Shown here: piece by piece, positions 32,391 through 40,510 of the stretch
Layout: every line of letters begins with the position of its first letter
How positions within the stretch are numbered: the first letter of the stretch is position 1
Source of the DNA: JACKCB01 sp964452775
GTDB taxonomy: Bacteria; Chloroflexota; Anaerolineae; Promineifilales; Promineifilaceae
Assembly (NCBI GenBank): GCA_964452775.1
Contig: CAYVQP010000003.1
Location: 75,480-139,479 of the forward strand
Reading direction: 5' to 3'
DNA: 64,000 bases
Program-made: the position numbers and the translations under genes
Notes under the pieces: generated by a model
What the model saw: only the letters and a program-made list of their open reading frames with translations
Databases searched by the model: none
What the model was told of the DNA's origin: nothing

Positions 32391-33839
32391 CTACTTCCGG
32401 CCGGCGAGCGCCCGGCGGATCAGTTCGTTTTGCGCCTTGGGCAGCAGGTCGTGTAGCTCGCGATCTTCCTCAAATTGCTGCTGCAGCGCGTGCAGGCCGG
32501 CCGGCCTGAGCGTGTCCAGCAAGCCCAATGTAGACTGGATGCCCTGTTGCAGCTGGGCCTGATCCTGGAGCGCCAGGTGTATGCTCGCCTGATGAAACCA
32601 CAATTCGCCCAGGTACTCCTCGCCCGTGCGGGGAAATTGCTTGATCCATTGGTGGTACATTGACCAGGCGCGACGATGTTGGGCGACGTAGCGATCGCGG
32701 CGGGCCTCGTCCAGGCAGTGCCGGCGATTCATCACCCGGCGCACAATTGGGCTGGTGACATAGGCGCGCCGCTCGCGGTCCCACCAGACAAAATCAGCTT
32801 CGCGGTCCAGGTCGCGCAACATACCCAGGTAGTGAAGGTCGGGGTGTTCGCTGGGATCGACTTCCTGCATCATGTAGCGCACCGCTTCTATGCGAAAGAA
32901 GCGCAAGGGGGAGAGCACGTTCAGCAATGGCAGCCAGTTCGTTGCCCGCCCGAGGATGTCGCTCTCGCTAAGCTGCAACAGGGCAAGCAGGTCCTGCTGG
33001 TGGCGCGACAATGCTTCATATTCGGCGCGCTCGTTCTTAGCGGTTAACTTCCAGCCGGCTATCTCGTGGGCGAATTTGTCCAACAACAGCGGGCTGCCGG
33101 CCGTGTAGGCGTAGAACGTTTCCAGGCCCACCGGGATGCGATAACCGCCTCGCTCAAGCTGCTTCATCGCGGTCTGCTTGTCGAAGGGCTGCAGCATCGT
33201 CTCCTGAGAGCGCTTCACCCGGCGGCGGGTCTCAAAGCGATGCCAGGCGGTAATCCGTTCCCGGCCGGAGACAATGAAAAGCACGCGATTGGTGATCACC
33301 AACGGCTCAATGAGCGCATTCTCGATGTGCTGCCATTGCTCGTCGTTGAGCAGTTCGCAGTTATCCAGCAAGATAACTGGGATGAGTTGCGTGAGCAGGG
33401 AGCGAATAACCTGCACCACCAGGGTAAGCTCTTGCCGGCCGGCGGCGCTCTGCAATATACCTCTCTCCTCGTCCGGCAACACCTGAGCCAGTTGCGTCTG
33501 CATCTCCCGGGCAAGATGCACCGCCACATCGGCCGCCAATGCCGGGCCGGTCACCGCGTCGCCGGTAGGCGCAAATGGAAACAACAGGCTGAACGGCTGC
33601 CTGGCCAGACCGCCGGGCGCAGCGGATTGAAAGCGATATTGGCGCTGCACATGGCGCATGAGCCAGCTCTTACCGGCCCCGCGGATCCCCCAAAAGTTGA
33701 CGATGCTGTCGGACAACCCACCAGCGCGAGCCAGGTTTACCCGCCGGGCCACCAACTCTAATTCTCGTTCCCGATTCACGAAGAGGGCAGGATCATATTC
33801 ACGAGGCTGGAGACCCGCCCGCTCACTTCTGGGTGGCAT
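32391..33839 (-). CDS. P-loop AAA/STAND-like NTPase, second gene of a two-gene operon
   Basis: 482-aa protein of the large AAA_16/STAND-like ATPase group. The RERELE entry motif is at 23-28, Walker A GIRGAGKS at 51-58 and Walker B VILLDN near residue 156. A long helical C-terminus ends in an acidic/basic tail; no enzymatic effector domain is recognised. Its ATG overlaps the upstream gene's stop (TGATG at 33841-33837), so translation is coupled and the two proteins probably work together. Partner genes of this kind often serve signalling or defence; the role here is inferred only from architecture. Confidence 0.75.
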   Translation of the reverse strand: MPPRSERAGLQPREYDPALFVNRERELELVARRVNLARAGGLSDSIVNFWGIRGAGKSWLMRHVQRQYRFQSAAPGGLARQPFSLLFPFAPTGDAVTGPALAADVAVHLAREMQTQLAQVLPDEERGILQSAAGRQELTLVVQVIRSLLTQLIPVILLDNCELLNDEQWQHIENALIEPLVITNRVLFIVSGRERITAWHRFETRRRVKRSQETMLQPFDKQTAMKQLERGGYRIPVGLETFYAYTAGSPLLLDKFAHEIAGWKLTAKNERAEYEALSRHQQDLLALLQLSESDILGRATNWLPLLNVLSPLRFFRIEAVRYMMQEVDPSEHPDLHYLGMLRDLDREADFVWWDRERRAYVTSPIVRRVMNRRHCLDEARRDRYVAQHRRAWSMYHQWIKQFPRTGEEYLGELWFHQASIHLALQDQAQLQQGIQSTLGLLDTLRPAGLHALQQQFEEDRELHDLLPKAQNELIRRALAGRK

Positions 33840-35824
33840 CAGCTTCCCTCCGTCGCGGCGACCGTTCTACCCTGGCTGCCTGTCGGCGAACGCAACCAGT
33901 TGTCCGCGCTCCGGCGCAACCAGGTGACTACGCGCGCGGGTATCCATTGGGGATCGACCGAAGCCGGCGTCTTGCGCACCAGCAGATCGAGCAACGCCGG
34001 GATCACTATCTTGACCCGGACGGGCAGCGCAAGTTGTTCGTCGGCGGCGCTTTGCAGCACAATGCCGGCCGCCGCCAGGGCGCGCGTAAAGACCTCCAGC
34101 GTCGTCTCCAACTCAGCCGGCTGAGCGGTGTAGAAGTCCAGCTCGTTCCAGGCGCGCTGCACGAGGAACAACAGGTCATCGTTCAGGTTGGCCAGGCTGG
34201 CAGCGATGAGCGCGAAGTCGTCCGTGGAGCGAAGCGGCAGCTGGCGAAGCTGTTCACGCTGGTGTGCGCGTACGTCCTGTCCAATCCAGCGCCGGAAGCG
34301 GAACCACTCAACCTCGGTGAGCGGCGTCGGTGGCTGGTTGCGATTGCTGCCGTCCTGGAACAAATGCTGGCCCATCGCCAGCAGAGCGCGGGGCGGTCCG
34401 TAGCGATAAGAGAGCGCGAACCGCGCCAGTTCGCTTTCCAGATTGATGCGACTGAATCGCAGTTTCTGGTCAACCACTGCATCCAGCTGCTCAATGGCCC
34501 CATTGCTGGCCCATATTAGCCGGCGCTGCAACAATTCGATCAGCGATTGCTCGTCCCATTCCAGGCGAAACAGGTCAACGCGGCCGGTGCGATAGCCGGC
34601 TGAGCTATGGGCAATCTCTTCCGCCATCGTGGGTAGAAAGAACTTCCAGACGATGCCGGGTAGCGAAAGCAGCGAGATTGCGCCCAGCAGCGGCTGCAGC
34701 AGCGCGCGCAGATTCTTGGCCCATTGTGTTTCCAGGTAACCGTCTACCCCATCCACCAGGATGAACAGGGTATTGACCCCGAAATTCTCCTGCAGGCGCT
34801 GCAAGAAGCTGCTGAGTAGATCCTTGATTGATACCTTCGGCGCGAATGGGGCGGTGAGCTTATCGTGTATCTGCCCCCAATCGGCGCGCAAATGCCGATC
34901 CGACAACGCGTAGTGAAGCGGAAGCCCGCGCAAATAGGTGGCCAGGAAACTCCACCACCAGCTGCGCGCCCGGCCATCCAGCCGCAAGAACTGTTCTTTG
35001 TACACGGTAATGAAGTTCAGCAGGGCGGAGGCCAGCACGCCGGCAAGCAAATCCTGATGATCCGGCAACCCGACGGCCGGCAAGCGCGGGATCAGTTGTT
35101 CAAACTGGTTGTAGACGGCAATGAACGGTATCACACGCTTGTGTTCCGGCAGCGCAAATGGGGAGAACGCCGCCTGTTGCATCTGATTCAGCCGCTGCTC
35201 CAGAGCAAGGCGGCCGGCCGTCTTGCCGCTGCCGCGCGGCGCGACCAGGATCGTTGACCGGTCCAGGAGCATGACCCTGGCGTCAAAGTCCGGGTGGGCG
35301 ACGAAGAGTTCCTCCAGCAGTTCCGGCGGATTGATTCGCTCGGCCTCGCGCCAGGCAAAGGGATCATGTTCGAAGCCGAGCGCTTCCAGACGTGAGGGCG
35401 GCAAGGGAGCGGGAACTGCCGCACGGTTCACGAGCGACCGGCCGCCTTCCCGGCCCGGCGCGATGTCGCCGGCAGGATGTGCAGCGCCGGCGGACGCCGG
35501 AGTCTTCGCCAGCGCCTCCTGCCCTTCCTGAATCAACATGCTTAGCCGGCCGTGGCAGGCGTCATCGGGATCAATGCGGTCGCGCACAACCTGCAAGAAG
35601 AGCAGCAACGCATTTTCGCCCGCCTGGTTCTGTTGCTCGTACAGCTGGAAGATAACTTCGTCGATCAGCCCGACCGAGTTGGGCCGGTAGCGGATTGCGT
35701 TGCGCCAGGGGTGGATGCGCGCATCCACAAAGAGGTGGGTCAGAGCCGTGAAGTCGTCGAACGGTGCGCAGACGAGCAGCGTCTCTTGCAGACGATCAAT
35801 GAAATCGGATAGGAGTCCGTACAT
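33839..35824 (-). CDS. P-loop NTPase with EAD1-like N-terminal domain, first gene of a two-gene operon
   Basis: 661-aa protein. Residues 1-95 (LLSDFIDRLQETL... to ...LLLFLQVVRDRIDP) look like effector-associated domain 1, an adaptor found on bacterial STAND and conflict-system proteins. A Pro/Ala-rich linker joins it to a P-loop domain with Walker A APRGSGKT (195-202) and a Walker B LFILVDGVDG around 350; the rest is helical. ATG 35824 is preferred, GTG 35842 is possible. A promoter lies at 35888-35916. No nuclease, protease or TIR domain is seen in cis, so an EAD1 partner elsewhere in the genome would be expected. Confidence 0.7.
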   Translation of the reverse strand: MYGLLSDFIDRLQETLLVCAPFDDFTALTHLFVDARIHPWRNAIRYRPNSVGLIDEVIFQLYEQQNQAGENALLLFLQVVRDRIDPDDACHGRLSMLIQEGQEALAKTPASAGAAHPAGDIAPGREGGRSLVNRAAVPAPLPPSRLEALGFEHDPFAWREAERINPPELLEELFVAHPDFDARVMLLDRSTILVAPRGSGKTAGRLALEQRLNQMQQAAFSPFALPEHKRVIPFIAVYNQFEQLIPRLPAVGLPDHQDLLAGVLASALLNFITVYKEQFLRLDGRARSWWWSFLATYLRGLPLHYALSDRHLRADWGQIHDKLTAPFAPKVSIKDLLSSFLQRLQENFGVNTLFILVDGVDGYLETQWAKNLRALLQPLLGAISLLSLPGIVWKFFLPTMAEEIAHSSAGYRTGRVDLFRLEWDEQSLIELLQRRLIWASNGAIEQLDAVVDQKLRFSRINLESELARFALSYRYGPPRALLAMGQHLFQDGSNRNQPPTPLTEVEWFRFRRWIGQDVRAHQREQLRQLPLRSTDDFALIAASLANLNDDLLFLVQRAWNELDFYTAQPAELETTLEVFTRALAAAGIVLQSAADEQLALPVRVKIVIPALLDLLVRKTPASVDPQWIPARVVTWLRRSADNWLRSPTGSQGRTVAATEGS

Positions 35825-35887
35825 AGGTGGAACGGTCGGCACAGAACCGGGCGATGTTCAATTGTCGGTACTACCCAAGACATCGTT

Positions 35888-35916
35888 ATTGTAAAGCGAA
35901 CATAAAATTCGGGCAA
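35888..35916 (-). promoter_or_regulatory. Promoter of the two-gene NTPase operon
   Basis: On the minus strand TTGCCC (35916-35911), 17 bases, TACAAT (35893-35888). Start near 35881, 40-57 bases before the start codon. Confidence 0.45.
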
Positions 35917-35937
35917 AGATCGGCGCTCGGCGACATT

Positions 35938-35966
35938 TTGACAGCGCAGCCGGGGTACGCTAGAAT
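35938..35966 (+). promoter_or_regulatory. tRNA-Glu promoter
   Basis: Consensus -35 TTGACA (35938-35943), 17-base spacer and TAGAAT (35961-35966), with the start expected about 9 bases before the mature tRNA 5' end. Confidence 0.8.
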
Positions 35967-35981
35967 CCCGCTTGCTGTTTG

Positions 35982-36054
35982 GCCCCATTCGTCTAGTGGC
36001 CCAGGACGCGGCCCTCTCAAGGCCGAAACAGGGGTTCGAGTCCCCTATGGGGCA
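35982..36054 (+). tRNA. tRNA-Glu, anticodon CTC
   Basis: 73-base cloverleaf. The acceptor stem GCCCCAT (35982-35988) pairs with ATGGGGC (36047-36053), discriminator A36054. The anticodon stem CGGCC (36009-36013)/GGCCG (36021-36025) encloses loop CTCTCAA with anticodon CTC at 36016-36018. The T arm has the normal GGTTCGAGTCC. CCA is not encoded. Confidence 0.95.
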
Positions 36055-36061
36055 TCGGTTT

Positions 36062-36096
36062 AGAGGCTTCGCCCCGCGCGAAGCCTCTTATTATTT
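36062..36096 (+). terminator. Rho-independent terminator of tRNA-Glu
   Basis: AGAGGCTTCG (36062-36071) and CGAAGCCTCT (36079-36088) form a perfect 10-bp stem followed by TATTATTT, 8 bases after the tRNA. Confidence 0.8.
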
Positions 36097-36107
36097 CACT
36101 CAGGGCC

Positions 36108-37757
36108 ATGTATCCAGATCTCGCGGGCAACCACATCGCCATTGACCGGCTGCGTTACCGGCGGATCATCACCTTCTTCGTCCGCGTCATTGCTCACCTC
36201 GTCATCTGGGACGTCCTGCTGAAACGTCTCGTACCCGGTCGGGTGATGGGCACGCGCCCGGCCCGCTGGCGCTCCATTTCGCGCCGTTTCCGCCTGCTGG
36301 CCATTGAAATGGGGGGTGTGCTTATCAAGTTGGGCCAGTTCCTCAGCTCGCGCGTTGATGTGCTGCCGGTGGAGATCACCGAGGAGCTGCGGGGTCTGCA
36401 GGATGAGGTCCCTCCAGTGCCCGGCGAGGAAATCGTGCGCGTGCTGGAGGCGGAGCTGGATGACTTGCCGGCCCGCTTCACTGCCATTGAGCGAACGCCG
36501 CTGGCGGCAGCCTCGTTGGGTCAGGCGCACCGCGCCTGGTTGCGTTCTTCCCGGGCAGACCCGGACGATGAAGGCATCCCGGTAGTCATCAAGGTGCAGC
36601 GCCCGAATATCGTCCGTCTGGTGCAGACCGACCTGGCTGCCCTGCGGGTAGTGGCGCGTTGGGTGCAGCGCTACCCGCCCATTTCTCGGCGCGCCGACGT
36701 TCCGGCTCTGATGGAAGAGTTTTCACAGACGCTTTGGGAAGAGCTCGATTACGAAGCAGAAGCCGGCAACGCCGAACGCTTTGCCGAGATGTTTGCCGGC
36801 GAGCCTGACATCCGCATACCCTACGTCTATCGCCGCCATTCTACCCGTCGCGTCCTGGTGCTTGAGCGCATCGAGGGGATCAAGATCACCGATGTGGAAG
36901 CGATGCAGGCGGCCAACATTGATCCCAAACAGGTCGCCACCCGCTTGCTGGATACATACTTCCAGCAATTCTTTGAAGAGGGTTTCTTCCACGCCGATCC
37001 CCATCCCGGCAATCTCTTCGTCCTCCCCCGCCAGGAGTTCCTCTGGGAGACCGGAGCAACCTCGCGCCCGTTCAGCCTGGCGTTTGTCGATTTCGGCATG
37101 GTCGGTCATCTGACCGATGATCTGATGGCCAACATGCGCAGGTGGATAATTTGCGTGTTGCAGAAGGACGCCGCCGGGCTGACCAATGTCTACAACGACA
37201 TGGGCTTTTTTCTGCCCGGCGCGGACCTCGACCGCATCACCGAGGCCCAACACGTCCTGCTTGATCACATCTGGGGGCGCAACCTGCTGGAATTGGCCCG
37301 GCCGGACCCGCGAGAAATGGCCGCCCTCAGCCGGGAGTTTCGCGACATTCTCTTTGATTTTCCCTTCCAACTGCCGCAGGATTTCATCTATCTGGGCCGG
37401 GCGCTGGGGATGCTCTCCGGCCTCTCTTCTCTGCTTGATCCCGAGCTAAACCCCTGGTACCAGATTGAGCGCTACGGGCGCAAGATTATCGGCCGGGAAG
37501 AGGTACAGCAGCTCGGAAGAGAGACCATCCTGCAATGGCTACGCCGGCTGGCAGAGTTTCCCGGCCGGCTGGATCGAACGCTGACCACCATTGAGCAGGG
37601 CCGGCTGCGCGTACAATCCACGCCGGACCGCGCGACGCAACGCCGGTTGGAACACCTGGAGAAGCAGATGACCCGGTTGCAATGGGTGATTGTGGGGGCG
37701 GCCGGCATGATCTCCGGCGTCCTGTATCTGCTCTTTCGCCGGCGCGATGACCGGTAA
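36108..37757 (+). CDS. ABC1/UbiB-family atypical protein kinase-like ATPase
   Basis: 549-aa UbiB/ADCK-type protein, a membrane-anchored atypical kinase fold that supports quinone or lipid metabolism. Signature motifs are KLGQ (74-77), AAASLGQAH (133-141), the ATP-lysine in VVIKVQRP (about 160), FHADPHPGN (about 296) and the DFG loop FVDFGMVG. A hydrophobic hairpin at the end (WVIVGAAGMISGVLYLLF) is the usual C-terminal anchor. The start lies directly after the tRNA terminator. It is convergent with lspA. The exact biosynthetic pathway supported is unknown. Confidence 0.9.
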   Translation: MYPDLAGNHIAIDRLRYRRIITFFVRVIAHLVIWDVLLKRLVPGRVMGTRPARWRSISRRFRLLAIEMGGVLIKLGQFLSSRVDVLPVEITEELRGLQDEVPPVPGEEIVRVLEAELDDLPARFTAIERTPLAAASLGQAHRAWLRSSRADPDDEGIPVVIKVQRPNIVRLVQTDLAALRVVARWVQRYPPISRRADVPALMEEFSQTLWEELDYEAEAGNAERFAEMFAGEPDIRIPYVYRRHSTRRVLVLERIEGIKITDVEAMQAANIDPKQVATRLLDTYFQQFFEEGFFHADPHPGNLFVLPRQEFLWETGATSRPFSLAFVDFGMVGHLTDDLMANMRRWIICVLQKDAAGLTNVYNDMGFFLPGADLDRITEAQHVLLDHIWGRNLLELARPDPREMAALSREFRDILFDFPFQLPQDFIYLGRALGMLSGLSSLLDPELNPWYQIERYGRKIIGREEVQQLGRETILQWLRRLAEFPGRLDRTLTTIEQGRLRVQSTPDRATQRRLEHLEKQMTRLQWVIVGAAGMISGVLYLLFRRRDDR

Positions 37758-37765
37758 AGTCAGCG

Positions 37766-38305
37766 TCAGGGGAGATCGCCCTCAGCGGGCGAGTTGTTCA
37801 GGACGGCGGCGCTATCCCGCCGGTGCAGCAAGAAGCCGGCTAAGCCAATAATAATCCCCAGGTTGATGCAGATATCCGCTACGTTGAACACCCCCGAGCG
37901 AACTGGGGTCATGATGAAATCCAGCACCTGCCCGGCCACAATGCGATCCACCATATTGCCCAGCGCGCCGCCGATGATCAGCGCCAGCCCCACGCGCACC
38001 AGCTTCATTTCCGCCGGTAGTCGCGTCAGGTAGATCAGCAGGCCCAGCACCACGATGACAGAGAGCCAGCCGACGATCTGGCCGATACCCTGGAACGTGC
38101 CAAAGGCCAGCCCACGATTGTAGGTTTCAGTCACGGTGATGAATTCGTTCAGCCGGGTAGTACCGTTCTCGGCCAGAAAGCCGGCGGCCCAAACCTTTGT
38201 CAGCCGGTCGGCGAGAAAGGCCAGGATGATAATCAGGTAGACAAACACATTAATCCTCAGTTTGCGGCCCGCCGGCGTCAGGCTCTGTCGCGTTGATTGG
38301 GGCAT
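37766..38305 (-). CDS. lspA: Lipoprotein signal peptidase (signal peptidase II)
   Basis: 179-aa inner-membrane aspartyl protease that cleaves prolipoprotein signal peptides after lipid attachment. Four hydrophobic spans are seen. The catalytic aspartates are Asp129 (GQVLDF) and Asp144 (FNVADI), with conserved GNMVDR. This start (ATG 38305) overlaps the upstream gene by 56 bases and gives a basic cytosolic lead (GRKLR). GTG 38248, one base after the upstream stop, would give 160 aa and is equally possible. Putative substrates in the window include the cytochrome c lipoprotein at 40042. Confidence 0.92.
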   Translation of the reverse strand: MPQSTRQSLTPAGRKLRINVFVYLIIILAFLADRLTKVWAAGFLAENGTTRLNEFITVTETYNRGLAFGTFQGIGQIVGWLSVIVVLGLLIYLTRLPAEMKLVRVGLALIIGGALGNMVDRIVAGQVLDFIMTPVRSGVFNVADICINLGIIIGLAGFLLHRRDSAAVLNNSPAEGDLP

Positions 38306-38636
38306 CCTGAGCGGGCCGGGCGCGCATCTCCAGGAAGGTATTGTAGTCCACCTCCATGATGAAGCGTCCGCCTTCTATCTCAGCGCTCAGGATGTTATAG
38401 CCGCGGTCCAGGCTGACCATTGCTTGCATGCGCTGAAAACAGCGACTATCAACGATGGTCTTGTGCCAGACATAGCCGCCGTCCGCGTCGTTCAGGTCAT
38501 GACGCCGGTCCGCACGCACCCTTACACAGGTGTGGCAACGATTACATTCGACGTAGAAATAGATGCCGTCGGGGTCGCTCGAGCTCCCGGCCGCGCTTTC
38601 CTGCTTGTTGCCGAATAGCCTTCTCAGAAAACCCAT
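38250..38636 (-). CDS. Conserved hypothetical protein with a CxxC pair (128 aa)
   Basis: Not recognised by function. Residues 25-40 include YFYVECNRCHTCVRVRADRR, a CxxCxxC zinc- or metal-type knuckle, followed by a domain with GGYVWHKTIVDSRCFQRM and a beta-rich end (GGRFIMEVDYNTFLEM). The tail is acidic and disordered. It resembles small conserved proteins of Chloroflexota that sit next to lspA. It overlaps or abuts lspA, so the pair is translationally linked. Confidence 0.75.
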   Translation of the reverse strand: MGFLRRLFGNKQESAAGSSSDPDGIYFYVECNRCHTCVRVRADRRHDLNDADGGYVWHKTIVDSRCFQRMQAMVSLDRGYNILSAEIEGGRFIMEVDYNTFLEMRARPAQDAPINATEPDAGGPQTED

Positions 38637-38667
38637 TTCACTCCATCGCCGGCATCAGTCTATAGGG

Positions 38668-38700
38668 AAACCCCGCAGGTCTGAGAGACCTGCGGGGTTT
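38668..38700. repeat. Inverted repeat, AAACC..GCAGGTCT family; likely also a terminator
   Basis: AAACCCCGCAGGTCT (38668-38682) and its complement (38686-38700), perfect 15-bp arms with a 3-base loop. It is directly downstream of the CHAD gene on the minus strand, where its U-rich end fits an intrinsic terminator. Confidence 0.8.
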
Positions 38701-38718
38701 TCGCAATTGTCGATCGCG

Positions 38719-39693
38719 TTACAAGTTCGCCATGCCGGCGCTCAATCTGCGCCGCCACTCGATCGTGTCAAAGGCGCGCCAGAGCGGGCCAAATGTGTGC
38801 ACCAACCGGCTGATCTCCGCTTCCTTCTCCCGGCGATAGAGGTCAATGCCGGCGCCTGGCCCTACTTCCGCCTGCATTTCATCCAGCCTTTCCAGGGTAA
38901 TTCGGGCATCCTGGAGGTCGCCCAGGTGGGTCTGGATAACGTTTAGTTCGTCAATCAGCAGCAGCAGTTCCTCGCCCAGCGCCGGCGCAAACAGGTCCAG
39001 CGTGTAGCGGAAATGCTTGAAATGGATGCGCAGGGTGTGCATTTGATCCAGCGAGGCGGCGTGCAGATGGTCGCCGAAGGCAAGCACATCGGCCAGCCGG
39101 GCGGCGATCATCATCGGGGCCAGGTGGCGGACTTTCACCGGCATGAACTGTTCGCCGGTAGGAGCGACGCTGTTGCCCTCTTGCCGCACCAATTCGCCAA
39201 ACCGTTGCAGCGCCCGGCGGTAGCGCGCCTTCGCGACCGCTGCTTGCGCTTCTCCGGTCGCAATGACCAGTCGCGCTTCCCAGTAGCGGCGCAACTGATG
39301 CAGGCTATCCTGGGCTTCTGCCGGATAGTCGCCCTGCTCAAGATAGCGATCCAGCTTCAGTAAAAAGACAAAAAGGTCGCGCGCCGGCCCCAGGCTGCGC
39401 ATCGTATTACGCAGGCGACGCCGGTACTCACTAAACAACTCCTCCGTGTAGTAAGGAGCGACCAGCGCAATGGCGTTCCGCGAGCGGCGGATGGCCTTGC
39501 GTGTTTCATGGATGGCTTCCGGCGCGCCCTCCGCCTGCAAGGCGGGCGCGTGTTCCTCGATGATCGCCAGCTGCTCCAGCAAGAAAACTCGGGAGGCAAC
39601 CGCGATGTGGTCATCCGCCGTATAGGGAGGCAAGACATCCTCCGCAATAGCGGCAACCTCCTGCACTGATTCTCTCTCTTCCGGTGATAGCAT
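38719..39693 (-). CDS. CHAD domain protein
   Basis: 324-aa all-alpha CHAD (conserved histidine alpha-helical domain) protein, a family that binds polyphosphate granules through basic residues. Conserved positions include IHETRKAIRRSRNAI (about 60-74), RDLFVFLLKLD, and the second-half histidine motif MHTLRIHFKHFRYTLD (about 218-233). No CYTH triphosphatase domain is fused or adjacent, so it is a stand-alone CHAD protein. ATG 39693 is chosen because a TATAAT box lies six bases upstream (leaderless) and the frame further up covers that promoter. Confidence 0.88.
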   Translation of the reverse strand: MLSPEERESVQEVAAIAEDVLPPYTADDHIAVASRVFLLEQLAIIEEHAPALQAEGAPEAIHETRKAIRRSRNAIALVAPYYTEELFSEYRRRLRNTMRSLGPARDLFVFLLKLDRYLEQGDYPAEAQDSLHQLRRYWEARLVIATGEAQAAVAKARYRRALQRFGELVRQEGNSVAPTGEQFMPVKVRHLAPMMIAARLADVLAFGDHLHAASLDQMHTLRIHFKHFRYTLDLFAPALGEELLLLIDELNVIQTHLGDLQDARITLERLDEMQAEVGPGAGIDLYRREKEAEISRLVHTFGPLWRAFDTIEWRRRLSAGMANL

Positions 39694-39699
39694 TCGCCG

Positions 39700-39708
39700 A
39701 TTATAGCA
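39700..39708 (-). promoter_or_regulatory. Extended -10 promoter of the CHAD gene
   Basis: TGCTATAAT on the minus strand, with the TATAAT at 39705-39700 ending six bases before ATG 39693. The -35 is weak. Confidence 0.55.
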
Positions 39709-39812
39709 GAAGCTTGCCGCCGCCAAGCCTTGGCCATAGAATTCAGCAGACGAGCGAAAATACAACTGTTTCCTGCATATCGAAGACGACAGGAATCCGG
39801 AGGAGGCGTTTC

Positions 39813-40052
39813 GTGCAGGTAATCTACGAAAGACCGGCAGAAGAACACAGGGCGGCGCTGGAAAAGATCAAAGCCGGCGGCGTGGCCACCAGGGTGCGCA
39901 TTCTGGCCAGCTATGATTGCTGCCCATTGTGTCGCGAATATGAAGGAGCCTACGAGTTCGATGACGTGCCGCCCCTGCCGCACGAAGGCTGCTCGCACCC
40001 GTTGGGCTGTCGCTGTCGTTACGAGCCGGTATTGGATTTACGTGGACCCTGA
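39813..40052 (+). CDS. Small cysteine-rich protein (79 aa), probable zinc binding
   Basis: GTG 39813 has a strong GGAGGAGG site upstream. The C-terminal half reads CCPLCREYEG, then PPLPHEGCSHPLGCRCRY: an arrangement of cysteines and a histidine like the zinc-binding tails of Mu F-type minor head proteins, though no other phage gene is present. The N-terminal half is helical. The next gene starts inside it (11-base overlap), so the two are coupled. Function unknown. Confidence 0.65.
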   Translation: MQVIYERPAEEHRAALEKIKAGGVATRVRILASYDCCPLCREYEGAYEFDDVPPLPHEGCSHPLGCRCRYEPVLDLRGP

Positions 40053-40482
40053 GACCCGGCCGGCCCCGAGCGCCGCACGTCGCCCCGGGACGCTGCCCGG
40101 GAGACGTGCCAACTGTATCTTTCTTCTGGGACTTTGGGCCTTGGTGCTGCTTACGGCCTGCTCCCGCTCTGAAGCGGCCCCCGTTGCTACCCAGGACCCG
40201 GCTCTCGCTGCCGGGAAAGCCCTGTTTCAGCGCCATTGCGCCGCCTGCCATTCGCTGGAGCCGGATGCCGTTATCGTGGGGCCGTCGTTAGCCGGGGTCG
40301 CGGATCGAGCGGGCGAGCGGGTCGCCGGCCTTGACGCGCGCCAGTACATTCAGACCTCCATCCTGCGACCGGATGCTTACCTGGTCGCGGGCTTCGATAA
40401 TCTGATGCCCACCACGCTGGCAAAGGAAATGACCGGGGAAGAGCTGGATACGCTGACGGCGTATCTACTGACCCTGAAGTAA
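40042..40482 (+). CDS. Cytochrome c-type lipoprotein
   Basis: 146-aa secreted monohaem cytochrome. The signal segment (about 24-39, IFLLGLWALVLLTAC) ends in a lipobox LTAC with Cys40 as the lipid anchor. Haem motif CAACH lies at 66-70 and the distal Met in NLMPTT near 120. It would face the outside of the membrane as a small electron carrier. GTG 40042 overlaps the preceding small gene. No oxidase or reductase genes are adjacent, so its partner is unknown. It converges with the homoserine dehydrogenase gene. Confidence 0.82.
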   Translation: MDPETRPAPSAARRPGTLPGRRANCIFLLGLWALVLLTACSRSEAAPVATQDPALAAGKALFQRHCAACHSLEPDAVIVGPSLAGVADRAGERVAGLDARQYIQTSILRPDAYLVAGFDNLMPTTLAKEMTGEELDTLTAYLLTLK

Positions 40483-40510
40483 TAATCCCCGGCCGGCTCG
40501 CCCCCGAGGC

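Noticed and set aside
32293..36054. Integrative island at tRNA-Glu
   Set aside because: The NTPase pair sits by a tRNA, but no integrase, no direct repeat of the tRNA end and no change in base composition was seen.
39813..40052. Phage head-protein remnant
   Set aside because: The cysteine/histidine tail is like Mu F, but no other phage gene or insertion mark is nearby and the gene has its own strong ribosome site.
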